In this document: positions 26,660-35,246 of the stretch, one piece after another | How the letters are laid out: each line of letters opens with the position of its first letter | How positions within the stretch are numbered: position 1 is the first letter of the stretch | Program-made: the position numbers and the translations under genes | The notes under the pieces: model-generated | What the model saw: the letters and a program-made list of their open reading frames with translations, nothing else | Databases searched by the model: none | What the model was told of the DNA's origin: nothing | Assembly (NCBI GenBank): GCA_030653365.1 | Contig: JAURZL010000010.1 | Location: 269,773 to 333,772 of the forward strand | Direction: 5' to 3' | From: Anaerolineaceae bacterium | GTDB taxonomy: Bacteria; Chloroflexota; Anaerolineae; Anaerolineales; Anaerolineaceae | Length of the DNA: 64,000 nt

Positions 26660-28015
26660 ATGTCAATCATACAAGATGTAATTGCAAATTTGGTCGAAAA
26701 AGAAAATGGACAACCTGAATTTATTCAGGCAGCCAGAGAAGTGCTGAATTCGCTGGAACCAATGGTTCAAAAACATCCGGATTTTATTAAAGCTAAAATA
26801 TATGATCGTATTGTTATCCCTGACCGGGTGATTATGTTCCGGGTGCCATGGGTGGACGATCAGGGAGAAGTGCAAATCAACCGGGGATATCGAGTTCAGT
26901 TCAACAACGCGATTGGACCATACAAGGGAGGATTGCGTTTCCATCCTTCCGTCAACCTTGGCATAATCAAATTTCTTGGCTTTGAACAAATTTTCAAGAA
27001 TTCTTTGACCACCCTTCCGATGGGAGGAGCAAAAGGTGGATCCGATTTTGATCCCAAGGGTAAATCTGATATTGAGGTCATGCATTTCTGTCAGGCGTTT
27101 ATGCGTGAGTTGTACCGCCATATCGGTGAGGATACGGATGTGCCCGCCGGTGATATTGGCGTTGGAGCACGGGAAATTGGCTACCTGTATGGTTATTATC
27201 TGAAAATTGTGAATGCCAACGCCAGCGTATTAACCGGCAAAGGTCTGGAATTTGGGGGAAGTCTGATACGACCTGAAGCCACTGGCTATGGCGCTGTTTA
27301 CTTTGCTTTGGAAATGCTCGCAACGCGTGGTCTTGATGTACAGGGAAAAGTCTGCGCCGTCAGCGGATCAGGAAATGTTGCCCAATATACCATCGAGAAA
27401 CTCAATCAACTGGGCGCACGGGTTGTAACCCTTTCGGATTCGAACGGAACGATTGTAGACGCAGCCGGGATAGACCAGGAAAAGCTCCACTTTATCCTTG
27501 AATTGAAAAATTTCCGGCGAGGTCGCATGAACGAATATGCTCAAAAATTCAATGTGCCTTATTATCCGGATAAGCATGTATGGGAAGTTTTGCGAGAACA
27601 AAATATAAAGGTTGAGATTGCCTTCCCATCCGCTCACGAAAATGAGATTGACAGGGCGAATGCAGAATCACTTGTGAAAAATGGATGTGTTTGCGTTTCA
27701 GAAGGCGCTAACATGCCATCGAATCTGGACGCCATTCAGGTGTATTTGGATAATAACGTTCTGTTTGGACCTGGAAAAGCAGCCAATGCTGGAGGTGTAG
27801 CGGTCTCTGGTTTGGAAATGTCGCAAAACAGTATGCGTATGTCCTGGTCCAGAGAAGAAGTGGATCAGAAACTTCAGGTCATCATGAAGAATATCCATAG
27901 GAATTCCCTGGAAGCATCAGAAGCTTACGGGGTCCCGGGCAACTATCTGGTTGGTGCAAATATCGCGGGATTTTTGAAAGTTGCTAAAGCGATGCTCGCC
28001 TATGGAATTGTATGA
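26660..28015 (+). CDS. gdhA: glutamate dehydrogenase, probably NADP-dependent
   Basis: 451 residues, the usual length for hexameric bacterial GDH; ATG after AGGACAAGCTC. All catalytic residues are present, at positions matching the Clostridium symbiosum enzyme: Lys89 (GPYKGGLRFHP), Lys113 (FKNSLTTLP), Lys125 (MGGAKGG), Asp165 (PAGDIGVG) and Ser383 (AVSGLEM). The dinucleotide loop is SGSGNVAQ, and the following SDSNGTI resembles NADP-specific enzymes. Reaction: 2-oxoglutarate plus ammonium to glutamate in the cytoplasm. It lies 157 bp after the PPDK-N-like gene, on the same strand as the GDH-like paralogue. Confidence 0.95.
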   Translation: MSIIQDVIANLVEKENGQPEFIQAAREVLNSLEPMVQKHPDFIKAKIYDRIVIPDRVIMFRVPWVDDQGEVQINRGYRVQFNNAIGPYKGGLRFHPSVNLGIIKFLGFEQIFKNSLTTLPMGGAKGGSDFDPKGKSDIEVMHFCQAFMRELYRHIGEDTDVPAGDIGVGAREIGYLYGYYLKIVNANASVLTGKGLEFGGSLIRPEATGYGAVYFALEMLATRGLDVQGKVCAVSGSGNVAQYTIEKLNQLGARVVTLSDSNGTIVDAAGIDQEKLHFILELKNFRRGRMNEYAQKFNVPYYPDKHVWEVLREQNIKVEIAFPSAHENEIDRANAESLVKNGCVCVSEGANMPSNLDAIQVYLDNNVLFGPGKAANAGGVAVSGLEMSQNSMRMSWSREEVDQKLQVIMKNIHRNSLEASEAYGVPGNYLVGANIAGFLKVAKAMLAYGIV

Positions 28016-28055
28016 TTTTCTTTAACTCAGCTTATTGCAATTATTTTCAACCCTG

Positions 28056-28730
28056 TTACTCGTCCAGGTCCCTTTTTTGCGCTAACAAAGCTGCTTCCAC
28101 CCTGTTTCTGACCTGTAATTTTTGAAGAATGATGGTGATGTAATGCTTTATTGTTTTTTCAGATAGGAATAATTTTTGCCCGATTTCTTTGTTGCTCAAT
28201 CCACCAGCAAGCCCTTCCAGGATTTCTTTCTCCCGGCCAGTCAGGCTATCAATGGGATTTTCCACTTCCTTTTTCGGGTGTGTTTTGGACATATTCATTT
28301 CCAACAACATGCTGGCAGCTAAGGCAGGAGGGACATAATTCTCTCCTTCTATTACCAACCTTAAAATGTGTATTAATTCTCTTGCAGCTACCCCTTTCAG
28401 GATATAAGCATGCGCACCAATTTTAAGTGCATTAAGCAGGTTGTTATCTTCTTCAGAGGCAGTGAGAACAACTATTTTCGTTTTAGGTATCTCATTTGAG
28501 ATCACTCTGGCTGCATTCAATCCACCGCCAGGCATGTCCAGATCGATGAGAATGACATCCGGTGTCAGGTCTTTTGTAAGTTTAATGGCTTCATCAGCGT
28601 TGCCACCCTGGCCAACCACTTCTAAATCTGATTCCGCCCCCAGAATCGTTGCCAATCCATCCCGAAATAAGGCATGGTCATCGACGATAACAATCCTGGA
28701 AATCGCTGATATCGTATCATTTTCACCCAT
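28056..28730 (-). CDS. NarL/LuxR family response regulator
   Basis: The start is placed at the ATG at 28728-28730 because GGAGAA lies about 7 nt upstream; this gives 224 residues and a 3-5 bp overlap with the kinase gene. The receiver domain has the acidic pair in VIVDDHALF, phospho-acceptor Asp63 in ILIDLDMPGG, Thr in VVLTASEED and Lys in AYILKGVAA. The C-terminal LuxR helix-turn-helix is DSLTGREKEILEGLAGGLS with EKTIKHYITIILQKL. It forms a canonical two-component system with the kinase directly upstream. Confidence 0.93.
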   Translation of the reverse strand: MGENDTISAISRIVIVDDHALFRDGLATILGAESDLEVVGQGGNADEAIKLTKDLTPDVILIDLDMPGGGLNAARVISNEIPKTKIVVLTASEEDNNLLNALKIGAHAYILKGVAARELIHILRLVIEGENYVPPALAASMLLEMNMSKTHPKKEVENPIDSLTGREKEILEGLAGGLSNKEIGQKLFLSEKTIKHYITIILQKLQVRNRVEAALLAQKRDLDE

Positions 28731-30150
28731 TTTTTCGTTCTCCATTCACACTCTTTGGAATGCGTGCCCGTATAATAGTTCCCTTGCCCAAGTTGCTTTC
28801 TATCTCAAATCTCCCACCGATACTTTCCACTCTCTCGCGCATCCCACTGATTCCTAAGCGGTCTGTGTTTTCCAGAATTTCGGGAACATCAAAACCTGGT
28901 CCAGTATCTGAAATCTCCAAAAGAATATGATCGCAATTATTTTTGACACAGATACTTTGACCAGCACCTTTTGCGTGATGATATGCATTATGCAAAGCCT
29001 CTTGAATTAATCGATACAAAGTTATTCGAATGGGCAATGACGTTCCATTTGTTTCACCTTCAATTTCCAAATTCACTCTGGTGTTGGTTTGTTGTTCGTG
29101 CTTGTGTACAACATGTGAAACTGTGTCAATGAAATCCAATTCATTCAATTGAGGAAGCACCAAACCAGTGGCAATCCCACGCATTTCTTTCAGTGCAATT
29201 TGCATGGATTTTTCAACCTCTGTAAGATCAGGGATGATTTTTGGATCGACAGGTTTTGATAAGTTCTTTTCAATTTTTCCGATTATTGAATCAAGTTTAA
29301 GAATAGACAATCCCAAATCTTGTGCAGGGCCATCGTGCAGTTCTGTGCCAATGCGTTTGAGATAGTCTTCATTTAATAAAGCAACACTGGCTGATGCTTT
29401 TCGGACCCGTTCATTTAATTTCTGATTTTCTTCCAGTAACTCCGTTAATTGGAAAACTTTCTGGCTTAATTCTGTTTGTTGTCGGGAGATGGTTTTGCTC
29501 GCATTACGAACAAAACCGGAAAGTAGCAAATACATGAGAAAAATGATAAAGCCAACCACCAGCCAACTACGACGTTTCAATACAACAATTTCTTTATCAA
29601 GATCATCCGTCAGGTGATAAAACTCAGCAACAGCAATCACCTGATTGGTTCCACTTAACCATACCGGGCTGTACGTTTCCAGTAATTGATCATATTGTTC
29701 TTTTAGGATTTGATTTTCATCTTCATCCAGTGGACTGATTTCTGAAACCACTTCCCCTAAACGGGCACGCAACAAGCCCTCCGTCATTGGGAAGGTTTTT
29801 CCAATGGCGGCGACATCATTGGAATAAAGCATTTTTCCGCGTGTGTTCCACACTTTAAATGCCACAATCTGCTGTCCTAGTGGCGTATCCTGTAATAAGT
29901 TCTCTAACGCCAGAACGTGTTCCGGAAGAATTTCCTCCGTAGTTCCTAATTCCTGTAAGTTTGGTGCAACAAAACTTTCCACATAAAGTGCCGTAGTAGC
30001 ACCAGCCCGATGGATCACGCCTGATATGATTTGATTCTCAACCCAGAATCCAATTCCTAACATACCCATAAACAATGTCAATAAACCTGCCAGCATGAAT
30101 CGTTGACTGAGATTCAAACTTCTAAATTTTTCAATCAACTTTTGAATCAA
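28723..30150 (-). CDS. sensor histidine kinase, NarX/HisKA_3 type
   Basis: 475 residues. A membrane helix near 19-35, an extracytoplasmic sensor region of about 165 residues, a second helix near 200-215, a coiled-coil linker, then HisKA_3 with phosphoacceptor His272 in RIGTELHDGPAQDLG. The HATPase_c domain follows, with LYRLIQEALHNAYHH (N-box), EISDTGPGFD, LGISGMRERVESIGG and GKGTIIRARIP. Membrane-bound kinase that phosphorylates the NarL-type regulator encoded next to it. The stimulus is unknown. It is divergent from the DUF5667 gene at 30387. Confidence 0.93.
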   Translation of the reverse strand: MIQKLIEKFRSLNLSQRFMLAGLLTLFMGMLGIGFWVENQIISGVIHRAGATTALYVESFVAPNLQELGTTEEILPEHVLALENLLQDTPLGQQIVAFKVWNTRGKMLYSNDVAAIGKTFPMTEGLLRARLGEVVSEISPLDEDENQILKEQYDQLLETYSPVWLSGTNQVIAVAEFYHLTDDLDKEIVVLKRRSWLVVGFIIFLMYLLLSGFVRNASKTISRQQTELSQKVFQLTELLEENQKLNERVRKASASVALLNEDYLKRIGTELHDGPAQDLGLSILKLDSIIGKIEKNLSKPVDPKIIPDLTEVEKSMQIALKEMRGIATGLVLPQLNELDFIDTVSHVVHKHEQQTNTRVNLEIEGETNGTSLPIRITLYRLIQEALHNAYHHAKGAGQSICVKNNCDHILLEISDTGPGFDVPEILENTDRLGISGMRERVESIGGRFEIESNLGKGTIIRARIPKSVNGERKNG

Positions 30151-30258
30151 TTCAACACTCCGCTCCGTTCATTTATACAAATTACAGCACAAGTAACTGT
30201 CTACATTATACATAATCCTGTAGTTACAGAACTACTACCATAGTCGACAATCTCCTCA

Positions 30259-30290
30259 GACTAAAGTCTTAAACTCTTAATCCTTTAGTC
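30259..30290. promoter_or_regulatory. inverted repeat in divergent control region, possible operator
   Basis: GACTAAAG (30259-30266) and CTTTAGTC (30283-30290) form an exact 8-bp inverted repeat with a 16-bp spacer, in the 236-bp region between the histidine kinase and the DUF5667 gene. Spacing suits a dimeric regulator binding two successive helix faces. A binding protein is not shown by sequence. Confidence 0.4.
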
Positions 30291-30386
30291 GCTCCAAAGT
30301 TGCGACCTTCAGCAGTGTGAAGAAAGAAGGAGATAATTTATTATTGTGTCATATCACGAATTCAATGGATAAATAAGGAGAAAAAA

Positions 30387-31277
30387 ATGAACTCACAAAA
30401 TAAATCAAAACGGATTAATGTCTTAGTTTTTGTCTCACTGATTGCAGTACTTCTTTTAGGAAGTATTGGCGCCACCAGTGTTGCAGCGAATTCAGCAATC
30501 CCAGGCGATGCGCTATATTCTTGGAAAACTACCGTGGAGCAGACTCAATTGAAACTTTCAAAAGACGCTGCCAATCGTGCTCAACTGAAAATCAGTTTTG
30601 CGGAAGAAAGACTTGAAGAGATCAGTAAACTGGTAGATGAAGGGCGTTATCTTGAAATTCAAGAAACAGTATTAGCCTTTGAATCAGCTATCAATGGTGC
30701 ACTTTTTGAACTGGAATCTGTTTCAAAAACGGATCCAACCCAGGCTGCCCAATTAGCATCAGAAATTACAGCCGCATTATCCAAATATGCTGAAGTTCTC
30801 ACCAATCTTGCAGCTTCCGTTCCAGAAGTAGTTCGAGCAGAAGTCAATCGTGCCCTCGATTCCGCTTTACTGGCAGGTAGTCTGGATATGTCATCAGATG
30901 ACAATGATAACGACGATATGAACAGTAACGATGATGACGACGACAATATGAACAGTAACGATGATGACGACGACGATATGAACAGTAACGATGATGACGA
31001 CGATGATATGAATAGCAACGATGATGATGATGACGACGACATGAATAGTAATAGCGACGATGATGACGACATGAACAGCAACGATGATGATGACGACGAC
31101 ATGAATAGCAATAGCGACGATGACGACGACATGAACAGCAATGACGATGACGATGATAACTATAACAATGATGATGATGACGACGATAATGATGACAACA
31201 ACAACAATGATAACGATGATGACGACGACGATGATGATGATAGCAATGATAATGAAGACGACGACGATGACGATTAA
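30387..31277 (+). CDS. DUF5667 exported protein with long Asp/Asn repeat tail
   Basis: 296 residues; ATG after ATAAGGAGAA. An N-terminal signal/anchor helix (LVFVSLIAVLLLGSIGATSV) is followed by the DUF5667-type stretch AIPGDALYSWKTTVEQTQLK (near 38-57) and about 100 residues of Ala/Glu/Leu-rich helix. From about residue 168 to the end the protein is nearly all Asp and Asn, with a repeated unit DDDDDDMNSN occurring seven to eight times and then pure D/N blocks. The tail is extremely acidic and presumably disordered; cation binding is a reasonable inference. DUF5667 proteins are envelope proteins of unknown function in Chloroflexota and Actinobacteria. Divergent from the kinase/regulator pair, which may control it. 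Confidence 0.8.
   Translation: MNSQNKSKRINVLVFVSLIAVLLLGSIGATSVAANSAIPGDALYSWKTTVEQTQLKLSKDAANRAQLKISFAEERLEEISKLVDEGRYLEIQETVLAFESAINGALFELESVSKTDPTQAAQLASEITAALSKYAEVLTNLAASVPEVVRAEVNRALDSALLAGSLDMSSDDNDNDDMNSNDDDDDNMNSNDDDDDDMNSNDDDDDDMNSNDDDDDDDMNSNSDDDDDMNSNDDDDDDMNSNSDDDDDMNSNDDDDDNYNNDDDDDDNDDNNNNDNDDDDDDDDDSNDNEDDDDDD
30895..31274 (+). repeat. GAT/GAC/AAC codon repeat tract
   Basis: An imperfect tandem repeat of about 30-33 bp built from GAT, GAC, AAC and ATG codons encodes the Asp/Asn tail. Units mix GAT and GAC irregularly, so it is protein-level repetition with drifted codons rather than recent slippage alone. The long antisense frames here are by-products. Confidence 0.85.
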
Positions 31278-31297
31278 TAGATAAACAAAGTTCATTC

Positions 31298-31333
31298 AAA
31301 AATTGCAGGTTATGAAGAAAACCTGCAATTTTT
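31298..31333 (+). terminator. rho-independent terminator
   Basis: AAAAATTGCAGGT (31298-31310) pairs exactly with ACCTGCAATTTTT (31321-31333) over a 10-nt loop. It ends the DUF5667 transcript 22 bp before the start of the next gene. Confidence 0.9.
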
Positions 31334-31354
31334 AACTATTAAAGAGGAAGAAAA

Positions 31355-32893
31355 ATGCAAGAGATTCTCAGATTATCGACTTTCCAAAAATGGGCAACCA
31401 CCTTCGAAAAAAGTATAACCATTAACCGAATTGATATCCGCACTGGTCTTCTTCTGTGGATAGTTTTTGTCATTTTCCTGGCATTGGTTCAATTTTCTAC
31501 CCCGGATTTACCGGATAACGACGGTTATTATCACATCAAATTGGCCTACCTGATGCGTACCGAAGGGCTCACCCCAGATTTCAGTTGGTTACCATTATCG
31601 ATCTTAAATGCACGCGAGTATTATGATCACCATTTTCTCTTTCATGTAGCATTAATCCCATTTACATACGGTAATTTAATCACGGGGGCAAAATTGGCAG
31701 CTGTGTTTTTTGCCAGTCTGGCTTTCATGAGTACATGGATTTTACTCAGAAATCAAAAGATCCCTCTGGCTCCCTTGTGGGCGTTTGGATTAATGGCAGT
31801 CTCCGAAGCATTCATTTACCGAATGAGTATTACACGAGCACAATCACTTTCTTTAGTAGTTCTTATGTTGGCCTTGGATTGGCTGTTGCGAAAAAAGTAC
31901 AAACGTCTGGTGTTTCTGGGTTTCTTTTACGTCTGGTTATATAATGCCTTTCCTTTATTGTTAGTCCTGGCAGGGGGGTATGTAGTTGTCAACTGGATAT
32001 TCACTCACAAATTAGAACTGCAACCTCTGCTCTTTGCCAGTATTGGAATTGCCCTGGGATTGGTGATTAACCCATTTTTCCCTTACAATATCATTTTCAC
32101 AACCTCACATATACTTCCAAAATTGGTTGAAACCACATCCATCAGTGTCGGTAGCGAGTGGTATCCCTACAATACCTCTCAAATTCTGAAGAATTCTTTG
32201 TTTGCATTGGTCGCATTTATCAGCGGTGCTTTTGCCCTGGGTTTTCATGGGAAGCGAATGGATTTGCGAACTGCTGTAAGTTTTGTTCTAGCGGTATTGT
32301 TTGGACTGATGTTATTCCAATCCCGTCGTTTTATCGAATATTTTCCCCCCTTTGCCCTGATATTCTCAGCCTTTGCCTGGGCTCCCCTCATTCAGTCCGC
32401 AAGGGAGCAGATAAATGATCGTTTGTATAAATGGCTACCATCGATTGCAATTATAGCAATCCTAATACCAGGAATCTGGATAACTCAACAATCTGCTCAA
32501 GCCAGTATCCAAAAATCCAAACCGTTTCAGACTTATGCAGAGTCATCAGCCTGGCTGGAAGCGAATACACCAGCTGGATCACGCGTTTTTCAAACAGATT
32601 GGGATGATTTTCCACGCTTGTTTTTCTACAATACCCACAATACGTACTTGATTGGTCTTGATCCAACCTACATGTTGTATTACAACCAGGAAATGTATTA
32701 TAACTGGGTCGACATCACCAAAGGCAGAATTGATAATCCATCCGCTATGATCGCAGGGAATTTCGGGTCTGAGTATGTGCTCTCAGATTTGAATCACAAA
32801 AATTTTCTGAAAGTAGCCGAAAAGGATCCAGGCCTGGTTGAAGTCTTTCGCAGTGAAGACTCGGTAGTCTTCCAGGTTGTTTTGCAAAAATAA
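31355..32893 (+). CDS. polytopic membrane protein, GT-C glycosyltransferase-like
   Basis: 512 residues, ATG after AAAGAGGAAG. About ten membrane helices from residue 28 to 385, then a soluble C-terminal domain of about 120 residues (TYAESSAWLEANTPAGSRVF onward). The first extracytoplasmic loop has PDLPDNDGYYHIKLAYLM (near 52-69), which resembles the acidic DxYYH motif of GT-C enzymes such as oligosaccharyltransferases and PMT-like proteins; a second acidic site REYYDHHFLFH follows. Possibly transfers a lipid-linked sugar; donor and acceptor unknown. It is separated from the DUF5667 gene by a terminator. Confidence 0.65.
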   Translation: MQEILRLSTFQKWATTFEKSITINRIDIRTGLLLWIVFVIFLALVQFSTPDLPDNDGYYHIKLAYLMRTEGLTPDFSWLPLSILNAREYYDHHFLFHVALIPFTYGNLITGAKLAAVFFASLAFMSTWILLRNQKIPLAPLWAFGLMAVSEAFIYRMSITRAQSLSLVVLMLALDWLLRKKYKRLVFLGFFYVWLYNAFPLLLVLAGGYVVVNWIFTHKLELQPLLFASIGIALGLVINPFFPYNIIFTTSHILPKLVETTSISVGSEWYPYNTSQILKNSLFALVAFISGAFALGFHGKRMDLRTAVSFVLAVLFGLMLFQSRRFIEYFPPFALIFSAFAWAPLIQSAREQINDRLYKWLPSIAIIAILIPGIWITQQSAQASIQKSKPFQTYAESSAWLEANTPAGSRVFQTDWDDFPRLFFYNTHNTYLIGLDPTYMLYYNQEMYYNWVDITKGRIDNPSAMIAGNFGSEYVLSDLNHKNFLKVAEKDPGLVEVFRSEDSVVFQVVLQK

Positions 32894-32895
32894 GG

Positions 32896-32938
32896 AAAAA
32901 GGGATGTGACCTGAATTAGGAGTCACATCCCCTTTTTT
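32896..32938 (+). terminator. rho-independent terminator
   Basis: GGGATGTGAC (32901-32910) pairs with GTCACATCCC (32922-32931), followed by CTTTTTT. The A-run before the stem also gives some use for the convergent minus-strand VOC gene. Confidence 0.88.
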
Positions 32939-32951
32939 ATTTCTCACTTGT

Positions 32952-33368
32952 TTATGCTGGAGTACCTGAAATATTCACCATCCAGTTAATCCCAAATTTA
33001 TCCACGAACATGCCAAAAGAATCACCCCAAGGGGCTTTTGCCAGGGGTTCGACTACGGTTCCCCCACCAGAAAGCATATTGTAGAAGCGGGTTAATTCTT
33101 CTTCATTATCACCACTCAACGTGATACTGATATTCGTCCCCACTTTTAAATCCATGGAAATGGGAGCATCCGCTGCCATTAAAGTCATGCCATTCTCAGT
33201 TTCCAGCAGGGAGTGCATGATGTTATTATCTTCCGATGGATCTTGGGAAACACCAAATTCCTTATAAGTGTTCATCGTCAGTTTTCCACCCAGAACAGTC
33301 TGATAAAAAGCCATTACTTCGCGGGTGTTATTACGAAAGTTTAGATATGGGGTAAGTTTACTTTGCAT
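32952..33368 (-). CDS. VOC superfamily protein, PhnB/glyoxalase-like
   Basis: 138 residues, ATG after GGAGGATGACTC. The pattern KLTPYLNFRNNTREVMAFYQ, LGGKLTMNTYKEFG, then EPLAKAPWGDSFGMFVDKFG and INWMVNI is that of the PhnB/YjdN group of vicinal-oxygen-chelate proteins. Cytoplasmic, about the usual length. The metal ligands of glyoxalase I are not clearly kept, so no enzymatic reaction is assigned. Single gene, converging on the GT-C-like gene over a shared terminator. Confidence 0.85.
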   Translation of the reverse strand: MQSKLTPYLNFRNNTREVMAFYQTVLGGKLTMNTYKEFGVSQDPSEDNNIMHSLLETENGMTLMAADAPISMDLKVGTNISITLSGDNEEELTRFYNMLSGGGTVVEPLAKAPWGDSFGMFVDKFGINWMVNISGTPA

Positions 33369-33485
33369 GAGTCATCCTCCATTCATTATCAAACAGAATG
33401 ACTCTATTATAGATATTTACAAATATTGTCAATAATTTGTATATGGACAAACTAATTTTTCATTAAATTCAGATACCAATCCGAT

Positions 33486-33989
33486 TTATTTAAGTTTTCC
33501 ACCCAGCTTATCAGCCCAGGCGCGGATCATATCCCAATCTCTAATATCACTGGCAGGAGTTTTCCCTGCCATCATTTTAAGTGGAAACTTCAGCAAATCT
33601 GGATCATATCTGCCACCGAACATTTCAATCTCCACTGGCATTAACCAGGAGTAATTTTCCAATTCCTTATTGAGTTGTGACCAGGAATCTCGCCACTCTT
33701 GTTCATCATAAGGATCATGCGTAGGTCCTAATGAAAAGATTGCCACCTGCGTGTCAAGCAGGATTTTCTGGTTTCTGGATAAAAACCGGAGTACATCTTT
33801 ATGCCAGTGGAACATAAAGAGTGGTGCTCCCAAAATAACGGCTTTATAATCCGACAGAGACTTAATCTCCTGAACCAATTTAACATCTACTTCAAATCCT
33901 GCTTCCCGCAATGTTGATGCAATTACCTCAGACACTTCCTGGGTAGAGCCATATCGGGTTGCATATCCGATCAGAATTTTTGTTGTCAT
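33486..33989 (-). CDS. flavodoxin-domain protein
   Basis: The start is placed at the ATG at 33987-33989, because GGGAGGGT lies just before it and the flavodoxin fold begins at MTTKILIGYATRYGSTQEV. The longer open frame reaches into the upstream gene. 167 residues. The FMN phosphate loop is GYATRYGSTQEV, then AVILGAPLFMFHWHKDV and IFSLGPTHDPYDEQEW. Similar to flavodoxin-like HemG/menaquinone-linked reductases. It begins 2 bp after the stop of the CPBP protease gene, so they form a two-gene operon. Confidence 0.82.
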   Translation of the reverse strand: MTTKILIGYATRYGSTQEVSEVIASTLREAGFEVDVKLVQEIKSLSDYKAVILGAPLFMFHWHKDVLRFLSRNQKILLDTQVAIFSLGPTHDPYDEQEWRDSWSQLNKELENYSWLMPVEIEMFGGRYDPDLLKFPLKMMAGKTPASDIRDWDMIRAWADKLGGKLK

Positions 33990-33991
33990 AT

Positions 33992-34903
33992 TTACCCTCC
34001 CGGTACAATCGAACCGATTGCCATGAAAGAAAAAATCAACACATCCTGCAAAAAATGAATGAACCATGCCCAGAAAAAGCCCCGGGTCTCCAGCACGGCT
34101 TTGCCCAAAAACCAGCCCAAGAAACTTGACATGATCACCCCAATCACACCATAGGGTACCCCATAGAAATGCCCGATTCCAAAGAAGATGGCTGTGATTC
34201 CAAGAGCATGCCGGTAACCTAGCGCTGGTTCCAGAGGAGCTAACAATGCCGAACGGTAAGTTATTCCTTCATAAAAAGCATTGATGGATGCGAAAAGCAA
34301 AATCGCAGGCAACATGGGCAAAGCCTGAATCATCGCAGTAGGAGTTGGCCGACCCCCAAGGATCAGGAATACTAACGTACCCAGGCTGATATAAATGGCA
34401 AATTGACCACCAAAAGATGTCCAGGTATCTTTATTGGGAAAACCCGGTAATTTCACCGGCTTCACAGGCGCATCCACTTGACCACGTACTAAGAAGAAAT
34501 CCTTACGTTTGTATTGCAAAAGAAACAGAACCAATATGATCAACAAAGCTATAATAAATCGTTTAAATTGTGTTCCAAACATACTAGTTGTAAAAGCAGC
34601 ATCTGCTGCACCAAACCAATTCTGCCAGAAGGAAAGAGCTGTCACACGAGAAACAATATCCTCAATGAAAAAGATCGCCAGCAGGATAATAAAGTAATTT
34701 CGTAATGGTCTGATCGGCTTCCAAATCACGCTTACTACGGTAAAAATCACTAGAAGTCCTACTTTAACCCAAATCAACCAGGTGGAATTAAGCGAAAAAA
34801 TCTCCTGGAAAATAATATTGGGTAGAATGCTAACCAGCAGCATGATTACCCAGGCAAATGGAGCAAGGGGAAGAGAGCGAGTTTTTAGTTGTTCGGATTC
34901 CAT
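33992..34903 (-). CDS. CPBP family intramembrane metalloprotease
   Basis: 303 residues with about eight membrane helices. CPBP (Rce1/Abi-like) motifs in order: AFYEGITYRSALLAPL near 212-227 (the usual EExxxR appears as YExxxYR-type with one Glu), GIGHFYGVPYG near 246-256 with the motif-2 His, and WFIHFLQDVLIF near 280-291 with HxxxD. It acts in the membrane; substrates are unknown. The single Glu in motif 1 is slightly unusual. Its stop codon overlaps the ribosome-binding site of the flavodoxin gene. Confidence 0.82.
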   Translation of the reverse strand: MESEQLKTRSLPLAPFAWVIMLLVSILPNIIFQEIFSLNSTWLIWVKVGLLVIFTVVSVIWKPIRPLRNYFIILLAIFFIEDIVSRVTALSFWQNWFGAADAAFTTSMFGTQFKRFIIALLIILVLFLLQYKRKDFFLVRGQVDAPVKPVKLPGFPNKDTWTSFGGQFAIYISLGTLVFLILGGRPTPTAMIQALPMLPAILLFASINAFYEGITYRSALLAPLEPALGYRHALGITAIFFGIGHFYGVPYGVIGVIMSSFLGWFLGKAVLETRGFFWAWFIHFLQDVLIFSFMAIGSIVPGG

Positions 34904-35246
34904 GATGACCTTTGTGAAATATAACTCGGAAGAAATGATAAAGTGATTATATAAGGTTGAACCTCCCCGTGCAAGTAGGTTTTAACAAAGGATTTCACTG
35001 ACAGTGAAATCAAATAGGCAATTGATTTCGTTGGCAATGAAATCAATTCGAAAATTTGGCAATCCTACCACCCGCGAGCGAGAATTTCATGTAATGTGGG
35101 ACGCTAAATAAACGGTAGATGTCCAGACCTCTCTGATCCTCTCCTAGAATAACGAAGATCCGATCAGAATGTGTGATAAAGAAATTCAGATACAATCAAT
35201 TCCGGAGAAGCTTCTGCAGTAACCAGGTTAATCTCAGCATTTTGGA
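34904..35246. other. intergenic stretch with two adjacent hairpins
   Basis: 343 bp without a gene, between two minus-strand genes. The only structure I see is the hairpin pair at 34991-35049. The rest (35050-35246) shows no open frame with a ribosome-binding site and no clear RNA fold. Confidence 0.5.
34991..35049. repeat. tandem inverted repeats sharing GATTTC
   Basis: First unit: GATTTCAC (34991-34998) with GTGAAATC (35004-35011). Second unit: ATTGATTTC (35021-35029) with GAAATCAAT (35039-35047). Both hairpins share the GATTTC arm. Neither has a long U-tract. Confidence 0.6.

Noticed and set aside
26663..27121. 152-residue minus-strand frame opposite gdhA
   Set aside because: Complete GDH motifs on the plus strand explain the sequence; the antisense product matches nothing and has no start signal.
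30895..31274. Possible CRISPR-like or satellite array
   Set aside because: The repeats are in frame, encode the tail of a normal gene and have no unique spacers or cas genes.
30659..31299. Three long minus-strand frames (Ser/Leu-rich, Val/Ile-rich and His/Arg-rich) opposite the Asp/Asn tail
   Set aside because: They are the reverse reading of GAT/GAC/AAC repeats; no ribosome-binding sites and low-complexity products only.
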